Source of the DNA: Pseudomonas silesiensis
Lineage (GTDB): Bacteria; Pseudomonadota; Gammaproteobacteria; Pseudomonadales; Pseudomonadaceae
Assembly (NCBI RefSeq): GCF_001661075.1
Contig: NZ_CP014870.1
Span: 2,004,501 to 2,068,500 of the forward strand
Direction of reading: 5' to 3'
Length of the DNA stretch: 64,000 bases
Made by a program: the position numbers and the translations under genes. The notes beneath the pieces were generated by a model. That model saw only the letters and a list, made by a program, of their open reading frames with translations, was not told the origin of the DNA and ran no database searches. This document shows, in pieces, positions 55,603 to 64,000 of this stretch. Numbering within the stretch: position 1 is the stretch's first letter; every line of letters begins with the position of its first letter.

Positions 55603-56311
55603 TGACCATATCCCTCAACTCGATACCGAACTGGTTGATCTCCCATCGGCTGACAAGCTAGGCATTGAGAAGACCTCCATCCACAAGCCGCGCATTTTGC
55701 TGCTGTATGGATCGACCCGTGAGCGCTCCTTCAGTCGCCTGATGGTCGAGGAGGCCGCTCGGCTGCTGGAACACTTCGGCGCCGAAGCGCGGATTTTCAA
55801 TCCGTCAGGCTTGCCGCTTCCAGATGACGCCCCCGCCGATCATCCACGTGTGAAGGAGCTGCGCGAGCTGATGCTGTGGTCCGAGGGGCAGGTCTGGTGC
55901 TCTCCAGAACGTCACGGTTCCATGAGCGCGGTCTTCAAAGCTCAGATCGACTGGGTGCCGCTGGCCATGGGCGCTGTACGCCCGACCCAGGGTAAAACCC
56001 TTGCAGTCATGCAGGTGTGCGGTGGCTCGCAGTCGTTCAACGTGGTCAATCAGCTGCGAGTGTTGGGACGTTGGATGCGCATGTTCACCATCCCCAACCA
56101 ATCCTCTGTGCCGAAGGCCTATATGGAATTCGACGGTAACGGCCGGATGAAACCTTCTTCGTTCTACGACCGCGTCGTTGATGTGATGGAAGAGTTGGTG
56201 AAATTCACGCTGCTGCTTCGCGACCGCCAGGACTATCTGGTCGATCGTTATTCCGAGCGCAAAGAGTCAGCGGAAGAACTCATGAAACGTGTCAATCAGC
56301 GCTCCATCTGA
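55595..56311 (+). CDS. arsH: ArsH NADPH-dependent FMN oxidoreductase
   Basis: 238 residues from ATG 55595. [22 protein letters not shown] is the flavodoxin-like FMN-binding loop; [23 protein letters not shown] and [26 protein letters not shown] are ArsH signatures. ArsH oxidises trivalent organoarsenicals (MAs(III), aromatic) to less toxic pentavalent forms. Overlaps the ACR3 remnant by 8 bp. Confidence 0.92.
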   Translation: MFDDHIPQLDTELVDLPSADKLGIEKTSIHKPRILLLYGSTRERSFSRLMVEEAARLLEHFGAEARIFNPSGLPLPDDAPADHPRVKELRELMLWSEGQVWCSPERHGSMSAVFKAQIDWVPLAMGAVRPTQGKTLAVMQVCGGSQSFNVVNQLRVLGRWMRMFTIPNQSSVPKAYMEFDGNGRMKPSSFYDRVVDVMEELVKFTLLLRDRQDYLVDRYSERKESAEELMKRVNQRSI

Positions 56312-56323
56312 GGATTTTTCACC

Positions 56324-56836
56324 GTGCAACAACACCCTTATTCCGTACTGCCTTTGGCACAGTTCAATGGCCAATTGATCTTCACCCCGTGCCCAGGCAC
56401 GAAGGGCACCCGACCTTTCGAGGCGTTACAAACACTTAAGGATGCAGGTGCATCGGCGTTGCTGACGCTGATGTCGACAGAAGAGTTGCTTCAGAACGAG
56501 ATCGACCTGCTGCCCGAAGAGTGCCAAATGCTCGGCATCGAGTGGTTTCACCTGCCAGTAGAGGATGATCAAGCTCCTGGCGAAGCATTTAAAGCCGCAT
56601 GGGAGCAGCACCATCCGCGACTCCAGCAGCTGCTGACCGAAGGGAAAACCATCGCCATCCATTGCAAGGGCGGCTCGGGCCGTACCGGTTTGGTCGCCGC
56701 TCAACTGTTGATCGAGAGCGGTGTGCCATTCAGCGATGCCATTCGCGATGTTCAGTCGTTGCGTCCACGCGCCATTCAACATCCTGCCCATATCGAATAC
56801 ATCGGCCAGTTCGACACCCAGTCGAACGCCCACTGA
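56324..56836 (+). CDS. dual-specificity/CDKN3-like protein phosphatase in ars operon
   Basis: 170 residues from GTG 56324 (GAGGAT upstream). [22 protein letters not shown] is a CX5R phosphatase loop of the dual-specificity class, and [15 protein letters not shown] supplies the general-acid aspartate region. It sits between arsH and gapdh. Phosphatases of this type recur in ars operons; the substrate, whether protein, arsenate ester or sugar phosphate, is unknown. Release of 3-phosphoglycerate-type esters cannot be excluded. Confidence 0.78.
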   Translation: MQQHPYSVLPLAQFNGQLIFTPCPGTKGTRPFEALQTLKDAGASALLTLMSTEELLQNEIDLLPEECQMLGIEWFHLPVEDDQAPGEAFKAAWEQHHPRLQQLLTEGKTIAIHCKGGSGRTGLVAAQLLIESGVPFSDAIRDVQSLRPRAIQHPAHIEYIGQFDTQSNAH

Positions 56837-56859
56837 CTACAGATACAGAGCACAACAAC

Positions 56860-57864
56860 ATGACTATCAAAGTTGGCATCAATGGTTTTGGTCGGATCGG
56901 TCGACTCGCTTTGCGAGCAGCCTGGAGTTGGCCAGAGTTTGAATTCGTGCAGATCAACGATCCGGCAGGCGATGCGGCGACCCATGCGCACCTGCTGAAC
57001 TTCGACTCGGTGCATGGCCGCTGGCATGACCAGGCCGATTCCGAAGGCGACAACATTGTCATCGACGGCAAACGAATCAAGGTCACGGCCAAAAAGGCGA
57101 TTGCCGACACCGATTGGTCGGGCTGCGACCTGGTGATTGAGGCCAGCGGCAAGATGAAGACCGTCGCCGTGCTTCAGGCTTATCTCGACCAAGGCGTGAA
57201 GCGCGTAGTGGTCAGCGCCCCCGTGAAGGAAAAAGGTGCGCTGAACGTCGTCATGGGCGTCAACCATCAGCTGTTCAAACCTGCTGAACATCGCATCGTC
57301 ACGGCGGCGTCATGCACCACCAACTGTCTGGCGCCAGTGGTGAAAGTCATCCACGAGAAACTGGGCATTCGTCACGGCTCAATCACCACCATCCACGACC
57401 TGACCAACACCCAAAGCATTCTCGATCAGCCGCAAAAGGATCTGCGCCGGGCGCGTGCCTCGGGCATGAGCCTGATTCCCACCAGTACCGGCTCGGCCAC
57501 CGCGATTGCGGAAATCTTCCCAGAGCTGCGCGGACGCCTGAATGGTCACGCCGTTCGCGTGCCGCTGGCCAACGCGTCGCTGACCGACTGTGTCTTCGAG
57601 GTCGAGCGGGCCACCACTGTCGAAGAGGTCAATCGGTTTCTCAAGGAGGCCTCCGAGAACGAGCTCAAAGACATCCTCGGTTTTGAAGAGCGTCCCCTGG
57701 TGTCCATCGACTACCGTACCGATCCGCGCTCATCGATCATCGATGCGCTGTCGACCATGGTCATCAACGGCACCCAGGTCAAAATCTATGCCTGGTACGA
57801 CAACGAGTGGGGTTATGCCAACCGCACCGTCGAACTGGCCAGGATGGTCGGTCTGGCAGTCTGA
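56860..57864 (+). CDS. glyceraldehyde-3-phosphate dehydrogenase, arsenate-resistance type
   Basis: 334 residues. [20 protein letters not shown] is the NAD fold and [20 protein letters not shown] has the catalytic Cys. When arsenate replaces phosphate, the enzyme makes 1-arseno-3-phosphoglycerate, which ArsJ exports. ATG 56860 was chosen for the standard GAPDH N-terminus; the frame continues upstream inside the phosphatase gene. ArsJ starts 9 bp downstream, the diagnostic gapdh-arsJ pair. Confidence 0.92.
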   Translation: MTIKVGINGFGRIGRLALRAAWSWPEFEFVQINDPAGDAATHAHLLNFDSVHGRWHDQADSEGDNIVIDGKRIKVTAKKAIADTDWSGCDLVIEASGKMKTVAVLQAYLDQGVKRVVVSAPVKEKGALNVVMGVNHQLFKPAEHRIVTAASCTTNCLAPVVKVIHEKLGIRHGSITTIHDLTNTQSILDQPQKDLRRARASGMSLIPTSTGSATAIAEIFPELRGRLNGHAVRVPLANASLTDCVFEVERATTVEEVNRFLKEASENELKDILGFEERPLVSIDYRTDPRSSIIDALSTMVINGTQVKIYAWYDNEWGYANRTVELARMVGLAV

Positions 57865-57873
57865 GGAGCGGTC

Positions 57874-59094
57874 ATGAAAGCGTTGTCAGCCCTCGCTCCG
57901 GAAGTGCGGCAGTACTTGCTCGTCACGGGCAACTACTGGGCCTTCACCCTCACCGATGGCGCTTTGCGCATGTTGGTGGTGTTGCACTTTCACGCGTTGG
58001 GCTACAGCCCACTGCAAATCGCGGCGTTGTTTCTGTTCTATGAACTCTTTGGCGTGATCACCAATCTTGTGGGTGGCTACCTCGGCGCCCGGCTGGGTCT
58101 GAACCGCACCATGAACATCGGGCTGGGCATCCAGGTCGCGGCGCTGTTGATGCTGACCGTGCCGGTCGCCTGGTTGACCATCCCATGGGTGATGGGCGCT
58201 CAGGCGCTGTCGGGCATTGCCAAAGACCTGAACAAGATGAGTGCCAAAAGCTCCATCAAGCTTCTGGTCCCTGACGGGCAACAGGGCAAGCTCTACCAGT
58301 GGGTGGCGATCCTCACCGGCTCGAAGAACGCACTCAAGGGGGTCGGCTTCTTTCTTGGCGGAGCCTTGTTGGCCTTGATTGGTTTCAAAGGCGCGTTGCT
58401 GGCCATGGCGGGTGTCCTGGCGCTGATCTGGATCAGCAGCCTGATCCTGTTGAAGAAGGACCTGGGCAAAGCGAAAGCCAAGCCCAAATTTCGCGACATC
58501 CTATCCAAGAGCCGGGCGATCAATATCCTCTCGGCAGCGCGAATGTTCCTATTCGGTGCCCGCGACGTCTGGTTCGTGGTGGCCTTGCCGGTCTACCTTA
58601 GCAGCGTGTTCGGTTGGGACTTCTGGAAGGTTGGCGGTTTCCTGGCGGCCTGGGTGATTGGCTACGGCATCGTGCAGTCCTTCGCACCCAATATCACCGG
58701 AAAGAAACGAGGGCACGTACCGGATGGTCGAGCGGCGTTTCTGTGGGCACTTGCATTGGCGGGTCTGCCTGCGGCAATCGCTCTCGGGCTGAACACCGGG
58801 CTGACGCAACAGACGGTGCTGTTGGGTGGACTAATGGTCTTTGGCGCGTTGTTCGCGGTGAATTCGTCGCTGCACAGCTACCTGATCGTGTCCTACGCCA
58901 AGGAAGATGGCGTGTCGCTGGATGTGGGTTTTTATTACATGTCCAACGCCATGGGACGGCTGCTCGGCACGGTGCTCTCCGGCTGGGTTTATCAGGTGCA
59001 TGGGCTGGGCGCGTGCTTGTGGATATCGAGCGCATTCGTTCTGCTCGCAGCACTGATTTCTATCGGGTTGCCGAGGCATGCCGAGGCGATATGA
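57874..59094 (+). CDS. arsJ: ArsJ organoarsenical (1-arseno-3-phosphoglycerate) exporter
   Basis: 406 residues, MFS fold with about 11-12 membrane segments. VRQYLLVTGNYWAFTLTDGALRMLVVLHFHALGYSPLQIAALFLFYELFGVITNLVGGYLGARLGL matches ArsJ closely, with DLNKMSAKSSIKLLVP after TM4. It exports 1-arseno-3-phosphoglycerate, which hydrolyses outside to arsenate. GAGGAGCG lies before ATG 57874. With ACR3 broken, this is the best-supported arsenic exporter in the operon. Confidence 0.93.
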   Translation: MKALSALAPEVRQYLLVTGNYWAFTLTDGALRMLVVLHFHALGYSPLQIAALFLFYELFGVITNLVGGYLGARLGLNRTMNIGLGIQVAALLMLTVPVAWLTIPWVMGAQALSGIAKDLNKMSAKSSIKLLVPDGQQGKLYQWVAILTGSKNALKGVGFFLGGALLALIGFKGALLAMAGVLALIWISSLILLKKDLGKAKAKPKFRDILSKSRAINILSAARMFLFGARDVWFVVALPVYLSSVFGWDFWKVGGFLAAWVIGYGIVQSFAPNITGKKRGHVPDGRAAFLWALALAGLPAAIALGLNTGLTQQTVLLGGLMVFGALFAVNSSLHSYLIVSYAKEDGVSLDVGFYYMSNAMGRLLGTVLSGWVYQVHGLGACLWISSAFVLLAALISIGLPRHAEAI

Positions 59095-59186
59095 AACCGT
59101 CAGACAGGATGCGGTGAACGTCATCGCGCCACTCGCGTGTGGGGAGAGTTGGCAATGCCTGAACCAGCACATATCGGAGGCGCGTC

Positions 59187-59567
59187 ATGAGCAAGTATAG
59201 CGACCTACCTACACTGGCTTTTGTGGTGCTTACAGCGGTTGTATTGACCGCTTGTGATCAAGGCAGAGACATCCGCCAAGCGTCCGTCCGGTATGGACAA
59301 GACGATTGCAGGGAGATGGTTTACAGGAGAGTGGCGCAGTAACCAGGGAGATGCTTCAGCGCTACCGTCATTTCGACTTTCCCCCGACAGGTTGCAATGG
59401 GGGATTGAACGGCGGAGTTTGGCAGCCTGATTAGCCGCGATGAGAAGCGAGCATCCTTGGTGGTGAAAGAGGGCAGCAGCTGTCCAGCCAACAACCAAGG
59501 ACTGCTGAAGGACATCCTGCTTCAGCGCATAAACGACTGCATGGTCAGTGTCCAACTTCGCTTCTGA
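59187..59567 (+). pseudogene. lipoprotein gene with two compensating frameshifts
   Basis: ATG 59187 (CGGAGG upstream) gives MSKYSDLPTLAFVVLTAVVLTAC, a lipobox, then DQGRDIRQASVR and loses frame. The +1 frame carries MDKTIAGRWFTGEWRSNQGD and SALPSFRLSPDRLQWGIERRSLA. The original frame then resumes with SLISRDEKRASLVVKEGSSC and PANNQGLLKDILLQRINDCMVSVQLRF to TGA 59567. Joined, about 126 residues of a plausible periplasmic lipoprotein result. Shifts lie near 59270-59293 and 59415-59427. Family not recognised. Confidence 0.6.
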
Positions 59568-59633
59568 GGAAGATGTCAGGCAAGGCTCTCTGCAACAGTC
59601 AGCGGTATACACCAAGGCCGATTGCAGTCCACC

Positions 59634-60710
59634 TCAGGCGGACTGACCGGCGAGAAAGGCCACGATCTCATTGACAGTGCTTCGTGCTGTTCGTGTCACA
59701 CCGATCAGTGTGGCGGACGCCGAACCTGTCCACTCACCGTAACCAACCAACCACAACCTTGGCTCTTCGGTCGAGTGGGTGCCTTCGACCTCAACGCGGC
59801 CCTCGGCGTTGACCAGCCCCAGTGATTCAAGATGCTGTACGGCTGACCTGAATCCGGTGCACCAAATCACCGCGTCCACCGCCGATTCGGAACCATCACC
59901 CCAAATAACCCCGTTGCGAGTGAAACTTTCGAAAGGTCGTACAGACTTGAGAACATTGCGCTCTCGGGCTTCGACAACTGGCGGCACCATGACGATATCG
60001 CCCAGCCCACCCACTGGCTGCTCGATGACGCGCCCCTCCAGTTGGGCTTTCCAGCGCTCAGTTGCACGCTCGAACAGTACTCGCCCATCCACATCGTCAG
60101 GCAAGAACATCGGTTCAACGGGGGTTACCCACGTGGTCTCAGCCACCTTTGATACTTCGGCCAGAATCTGTGCCCCTGAATTACCGCAACCTACCACCAA
60201 CACCTTCTTGCCCGCGAATGCTTGTGCTTCGACATAGTTAGCGGAATGCAATTGCCGACCGGCGAATAGCTCGGCATTGGGGTAGTGAGGGACGTAGGGA
60301 TTGCTCCAGGTGCCTGTAGCGCTGACAACAACCTTGGCATCCCAAAGCTTGTCTTCAGAACGTACACGCAGGCCAGATTCCGTTCGCTCAACAGAAGTGA
60401 CCCGAACCGGGCGCTCGACCGGGAAATGGTAGCGCTGTTCGTATTGGTTGAGGTATTCGATCACATGATTTCGTGAAGGATAGCCATCTTGCGTGGGGGG
60501 CATCATCCAGCCAGGTATCGAACTCCAGGTGGCGGGCGAGAATAGACGCAGCGAGTTCCAGCCATGTCGCCAGGCACCACCGGGCTCTTCCTCTGCGTCG
60601 AGGATGACGAACGAAAGAGGTGTGCGGCGCAGGAAATACGCTACAGCCAAGGCTGATTGGCCCCCGCCGATAATGACTACGTCTAGTTGAGCGCTGAGCG
60701 AATCAGTCAT
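59634..60710 (-). CDS. arsO: ArsO-type NAD(P)H-dependent flavin monooxygenase
   Basis: 358 residues from ATG 60710 (AAGGT upstream; the ATG at 60734 is less likely). FAD fold [46 protein letters not shown] fold [30 protein letters not shown] closing motif. ArsO is recurrent in arsenic operons but its reaction is not settled. It is convergent with arsJ, separated by the broken lipoprotein gene. I see no gene in 60711-60869. Confidence 0.82.
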   Translation of the reverse strand: MTDSLSAQLDVVIIGGGQSALAVAYFLRRTPLSFVILDAEEEPGGAWRHGWNSLRLFSPATWSSIPGWMMPPTQDGYPSRNHVIEYLNQYEQRYHFPVERPVRVTSVERTESGLRVRSEDKLWDAKVVVSATGTWSNPYVPHYPNAELFAGRQLHSANYVEAQAFAGKKVLVVGCGNSGAQILAEVSKVAETTWVTPVEPMFLPDDVDGRVLFERATERWKAQLEGRVIEQPVGGLGDIVMVPPVVEARERNVLKSVRPFESFTRNGVIWGDGSESAVDAVIWCTGFRSAVQHLESLGLVNAEGRVEVEGTHSTEEPRLWLVGYGEWTGSASATLIGVTRTARSTVNEIVAFLAGQSA

Positions 60711-60869
60711 CGGACGAACCTTAGATCGATGCAAGACGGTCCAGTATAGCGATTCAATTTTGACTCCAACTGATCCAGCTCATATGGAGGGAATGCTTCG
60801 AATTTTCTGTTTTTTTTACGTTATCTGCCGATGCGAAAAAAAGGGGAGGTAGCAGCAGGAACCCTAAGA

Positions 60870-61043
60870 CTATATGTCCGAGAGCAGCACTGAGTCGTAT
60901 ATGACGATTAGTTGAACATCAGATTTTTTTGAGTAGCCATACAGGCGAGATGCTGGAACCGGATCGCCGTCTTCCGCCAACTTCGGCGTCGAGGCGCACG
61001 CGGAAAGTGAGGCAAGCACCATAAGGAAAATGAATTTTTCCAT
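60870..61043 (-). pseudogene. truncated small lipoprotein gene
   Basis: 57 residues from ATG 61043 (AAGGAAACAGG upstream): MEKFIFLMVLASLSACASTP, lipobox LSAC, then PKLAEDGDPVPASRLYGYSK and VQLIVIYDSVLLSDI then TAG. Longer Pseudomonas lipoproteins of this kind continue after PVPASRL...LVVTRDSG with a beta domain of about 80 residues; here the match ends abruptly, so the 3' part is probably deleted. Confidence 0.5.
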
Positions 61044-61153
61044 CCTGTTTCCTTACTTATTTCCATCATTACCGTCAGGGTGAACCGAGGGTGAAAATTT
61101 TTAATTTTTTTTCGGTCGTTTTATCAAAATGCTCGGAAAGTACCTCTCGCTGG

Positions 61154-61300
61154 TCAGCCGTGATACCCCCACTGACCAATCCCTGCACGAAGGTAAGCCT
61201 GCGCGCCGCTCTTGATGGCAAAAACCCTTGATCCAGCGCTTTCAATTTCTGGAAGAGCTTTCTCAGCCTGCTGACGGATGGTTTCGGGCAAATCGCTCAT
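61154..61300 (-). CDS. very small hypothetical ORF
   Basis: 48 residues: MSDLPETIRQQAEKALPEIE..., ending LRAGIGQWGYHG. The composition is protein-like, but no ribosome site is obvious and the frame is embedded in a longer unsupported one. It may be a remnant. Confidence 0.3.
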   Translation of the reverse strand: MSDLPETIRQQAEKALPEIESAGSRVFAIKSGAQAYLRAGIGQWGYHG

Positions 61301-61608
61301 CGGACGCAAGCTTGGGTCGAGGTCTTGCGCAGGAGATTGGTGATGGAGGGAGGGGATGGAACTAATTGACGACTCGTCAGGCAGTCTTCTCCTACTTCTA
61401 GGTCCGATTCGATGTCGATGATGTCCTGGAAATGGCGGAACAGGCGGAAGTCTGCTCATCCGTAGTGACGGTCGATGCTAGATCGTCGCTATCCGGCCCA
61501 TTCGCGATTGCAGCCTGTCGCGGTGGGCTGGCCCCAGCTCTGGCCGAGAAAAACTTAACGTCGTGTCCGGGATCAGTTGACCACTACAAACCCATCGAAT
61601 CGCTTCTG
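61301..61608. other. 308-bp stretch without a supported gene
   Basis: Short reading fragments in several frames (on the minus strand ADFRLFRHFQDIIDIESDLE) look like decayed coding DNA. No intact gene, RNA or repeat is supported. Confidence 0.4.
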
Positions 61609-61647
61609 GGCCATCGCTAGCGTGGATAGTCAACGCTAGCGATGGCC
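61609..61647. terminator. perfect 15-bp inverted repeat downstream of the cyclodeaminase gene
   Basis: GGCCATCGCTAGCGT / ACGCTAGCGATGGCC with a 9-nt loop, 39 bp beyond the gene's stop. There is no T-run on either strand, so it may be an mRNA end-protecting stem or a protein-binding site. Confidence 0.5.
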
Positions 61648-61685
61648 GAGTGCAATTTATACAATTCAAAGCTTCCGAAATTGAG

Positions 61686-62633
61686 TTATTGGCTGGCTAG
61701 GGCGTGGAGCGCGACTCGCGAAGCGGCCAGGTCCCAAGCCGCAGTACCGACGCTTTTAAATACAGCGGGTCGTGACGAATCGATTGGGCCGCGAATGGCT
61801 GCGGCCAGCGATCTGACTTGAGACCAATCCACACCTGCCCGCAGCAGGTCGCCTGCTTCGTGCTGCGCACCGGCAGTATCGTCAGCATAGAGAACGCTAC
61901 CGTCCAGAGTGACTTTGCCAAGCTCCGCCATCTCTGGCTTGAAAGCACCTACACCAATAATCAATCGACCAGGTTTGGCTGGCTCGTTATAGACCGGCTC
62001 TGTGCTGGTGGTTACGGTGATTACCACATCCACGTCGGGAATACTGTCGCCGCACGGTTGCAAATGCTCGTGCAGGTCTCGATTGTTGTTGCAGAAGTCT
62101 GCCGTCGCTTGCGCGTCAATTCCTCGAACCCACAGCTTGCACTGTGGGTAAAGGGCATTGATAGCTTGTATGTGATGACGTGCTTGTGCGCCGGTCCCGA
62201 ACAGTAAGATCTGTTTCGGTTCACGCTGCAACAGCGTTCGAATCGCCAGGAGGGTTACTGCCGCAGTACGACGCCCTGTGACTTCTGGGCCGTCGAGCAA
62301 GCACTTTATTTGTCCGGTTACGGCATCACATACGGTTACCGTGCCGTTGATCGTGGGCAGCTGACGCTGCACATTCCCCGGCTGGACGTTTACCAGTTTG
62401 TGGATGCCGATGTCCTGGGCGGTGGCGGGCATGCTCAGCAAAACACCGCCGTCACCCAAGGGTACAACCAAGCGCTCAGGGCTCAGAATTGAACCAGCTT
62501 CCAGTTCGGTTGCGGCTTGGGCAATAGCGTCGACAAGTTTTTTGAAATCTAGCAGTGCCGCTGTCTGCGCTTGATCACAGACGGTAACCGCAAGGTTTTT
62601 CGGGGCGGCATTATTCGCCAGCATATTAGTCAT
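61686..62633 (-). CDS. ornithine cyclodeaminase/mu-crystallin family reductase
   Basis: 315 residues. NAD(P) fold QILLFGTGAQARHHIQAINALYP, substrate segment LLSMPATAQDIGIHKLVNVQPGN and GPEVTGRRTAAVTLLAIRTLL. Family members include ornithine cyclodeaminase and delta1-pyrroline-2-carboxylate or delta1-piperideine-2-carboxylate reductases. Next to an amino-acid ABC ATPase and a DadA-like oxidase, a ketimine reductase in hydroxyproline or D-amino acid metabolism is more likely. 138 bp without a gene precede it. Confidence 0.78.
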   Translation of the reverse strand: MTNMLANNAAPKNLAVTVCDQAQTAALLDFKKLVDAIAQAATELEAGSILSPERLVVPLGDGGVLLSMPATAQDIGIHKLVNVQPGNVQRQLPTINGTVTVCDAVTGQIKCLLDGPEVTGRRTAAVTLLAIRTLLQREPKQILLFGTGAQARHHIQAINALYPQCKLWVRGIDAQATADFCNNNRDLHEHLQPCGDSIPDVDVVITVTTSTEPVYNEPAKPGRLIIGVGAFKPEMAELGKVTLDGSVLYADDTAGAQHEAGDLLRAGVDWSQVRSLAAAIRGPIDSSRPAVFKSVGTAAWDLAASRVALHALASQ

Positions 62634-62771
62634 TGAATATTCCTTTTGCTGAGATCAGTAGTGGCGGATGTCGGAAAGAAACTGCTGTGCGCGCAAGTGC
62701 GTTGATAAACGGCCTACGCCTGGCGTATGGACGGCACAGCCATCGCAGGCAAGCCGTGCTCTTATGTGGCC

Positions 62772-63560
62772 TCAGTGTAAAATTTGCGCAAGAAAGGCCT
62801 TGGCCCGCTCGCTGTTCGGGGCGCTGAAGAAGTCCTGAGGCGGTGCGTCCTCAATGATCCGGCCGCCGTCGAGAAACAGCACGCGCTCGGCCACTTGCCG
62901 GGCAAAGCCCATTTCGTGGGTCACGCAGAGCATGGTCATACCGCTGCCGGCCAGGTTAACCATCACATCCAGCACTTCGCTTACCATCTCCGGGTCGAGC
63001 GCCGAGGTGGGTTCGTCGAACAGCATGATTTTGGGTTCCATGCACAATGCCCGGGCGATGGCCACGCGCTGTTGCTGGCCCCCCGAGAGCTGGCTGGGGT
63101 ACTTGCTGGCCTGGCTGGCGATACCGACTTTTTGCAGGAAGTGCTGGGCCAGTTCCTCGGCCTTCTTGCGGCTCAGGCCACGCACCGAAATCGGGGCAAG
63201 GGTGCAGTTATCGAGCACGCTCATGTGCGGGAACAGATTGAAATGCTGGAACACCATGCCAATTTCACTGCGGACCTTGGCGGCCTCGCGGTTGGTCTGG
63301 GCCAAGTCGGTGTCGTTGACCAGAATGCGGCCTTTTTCGGCGATTTCCAGGCGGTTGATGCAGCGGATCAGCGTCGATTTTCCGGAGCCGGAAGGCCCAC
63401 AGAGCACGATGCGCTCGCCTTCGCGCACTTTCAGATCGATGTTGTGCAGCACATGGAAGGCGCCATAGAACTTGTTCAAGCCGGCGATATCAACCACCAC
63501 CTTACGGGTGTCCGGGCTTGCGGCGAGCGGAGTGTCTACACGGGCAGAGAGGGCATGCAT
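62772..63560 (-). CDS. polar amino acid ABC transporter ATPase
   Basis: 262 residues, GlnQ/HisP family. Walker [11 protein letters not shown]-loop [18 protein letters not shown], signature [16 protein letters not shown], Walker [16 protein letters not shown]-loop [10 protein letters not shown]. The N-terminal 20 residues are an extra tail. Its permease and binding protein are not in the window. Partner of the adjacent catabolic genes. Confidence 0.9.
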   Translation of the reverse strand: MHALSARVDTPLAASPDTRKVVVDIAGLNKFYGAFHVLHNIDLKVREGERIVLCGPSGSGKSTLIRCINRLEIAEKGRILVNDTDLAQTNREAAKVRSEIGMVFQHFNLFPHMSVLDNCTLAPISVRGLSRKKAEELAQHFLQKVGIASQASKYPSQLSGGQQQRVAIARALCMEPKIMLFDEPTSALDPEMVSEVLDVMVNLAGSGMTMLCVTHEMGFARQVAERVLFLDGGRIIEDAPPQDFFSAPNSERAKAFLAQILH

Positions 63561-63577
63561 GGTCTTGTCTCCGGCAA

Positions 63578-64000
63578 TTAGTTAAAGCGCTCGGCGCTGT
63601 ACGGGGCAGGGTTGGTAAAGGGGGCGGCACCGGTCATCAACTCGGCCAGCAGACGGCCGCAGACCGGGCCGAGGGTCAGGCCATGGTGGGCATGCCCGAA
63701 GTTGAACCACAAACCTTTGTGTCGTGGCGCCGGGCCGATCACCGGGCACATGTCCGGCAAGCATGGACGGCGTCCCAGCCAAGGCTCGGCATCCAGGCGT
63801 TCGCCCAGCGGGTAGAAGGCGCGCGCCAGCGCTTCGCAGCGACGTAGCTGGATTTCGTTGACCGGGTCCTGGCTGTCGGCGAACTCGATCCCGGTGGTCA
63901 GGCGAATGCCGCCAACCATCGGTGCCAGGACATAACCGCCCACCGGGTCAAGCAGCGGTTGTTGCAAGCGCGTGCCAGGCAGGGCGGCATAGTGCATGTG
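63578..64000 (-). CDS. DadA-like FAD-dependent amino acid oxidase/dehydrogenase, C-terminal part
   Basis: About 140 C-terminal residues in a frame open to the window edge. [73 protein letters not shown] is the DAO/DadA C-terminus that closes over FAD. Probable substrate is a D-amino acid or D-hydroxyproline. The N-terminus lies beyond 64000. Confidence 0.82.
   Translation of the reverse strand, partial: HMHYAALPGTRLQQPLLDPVGGYVLAPMVGGIRLTTGIEFADSQDPVNEIQLRRCEALARAFYPLGERLDAEPWLGRRPCLPDMCPVIGPAPRHKGLWFNFGHAHHGLTLGPVCGRLLAELMTGAAPFTNPAPYSAERFN

Overview
The window reads as a chromosomal segment of a fluorescent-group Pseudomonas. The evidence is the core block thrS-infC-rpmI-rplT-pheS-pheT-ihfA-merR, an RsmE-type CsrA, Pseudomonas-type 40-bp REP inverted repeats, DUF1654, and high-GC codon use throughout the long genes. 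All assignments come from reading the sequence and translations; no database search was run.

Region 1 (1-18900) is an iron-acquisition locus. A FecR tail and a TonB-dependent receptor precede a tightly overlapping operon with the achromobactin gene order: acsF, acsD, acsE, yhcA, acsC, acsB, acsA, then the cbrABCD ferri-siderophore ABC importer. Three IucA/IucC (NIS) synthetases, a diaminobutyrate aminotransferase, a PLP decarboxylase and an SbnG-like HpcH/HpaI enzyme would supply and join diaminobutyrate, ethanolamine/serine, citrate and 2-oxoglutarate. The operon ends with a FhuF-type reductase and an RraA-fold protein whose 5' end carries an 84-bp imperfect tandem duplication.

Region 2 (18896-30752) is mixed. 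It holds an amino-acid/polyamine oxidase, two tRNA-Val(GAC) genes, and three 57-bp direct repeats around small orphan genes (a likely old integration site). It also holds a Gly-rich secreted protein, gene remnants, a Tat-type carbonic anhydrase, rsmE, a SPOR lipoprotein, a DUF1654-endA pair behind a perfect LexA-type box, and a periplasmic glutaminase-asparaginase.

Region 3 (31077-38253) is rbsBACRKD followed by an exported nucleoside hydrolase, a coherent route from external nucleosides to ribose and ribose 5-phosphate.

Region 4 (38286-48180) contains small genes, a cold-shock protein and the translation-factor block. The thrS leader has two 7-nt-loop hairpins that display Thr anticodons (UGU and GGU), and infC appears to start with AUU.

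Region 5 (48343-60710) is a compound arsenic island. It has an ArsR plus ArsO-like flavoprotein; a MarR-controlled module (MFS, marR, arsN, flavoprotein) with three copies of one 15-bp operator; and an arsC-arsR-arsC-(broken ACR3)-arsH-phosphatase-gapdh-arsJ operon with another ArsO downstream. The ACR3 arsenite pump has lost about two thirds of its 5' end in a deletion that fuses it out of frame to arsC. This leaves GAPDH/ArsJ arsenate export as the visible arsenic efflux route, perhaps with the MFS protein.

Region 6 (60870-64000) has decayed fragments, then an ornithine cyclodeaminase-family enzyme, a polar amino-acid ABC ATPase and a partial DadA-like oxidase, consistent with imino/D-amino acid catabolism.
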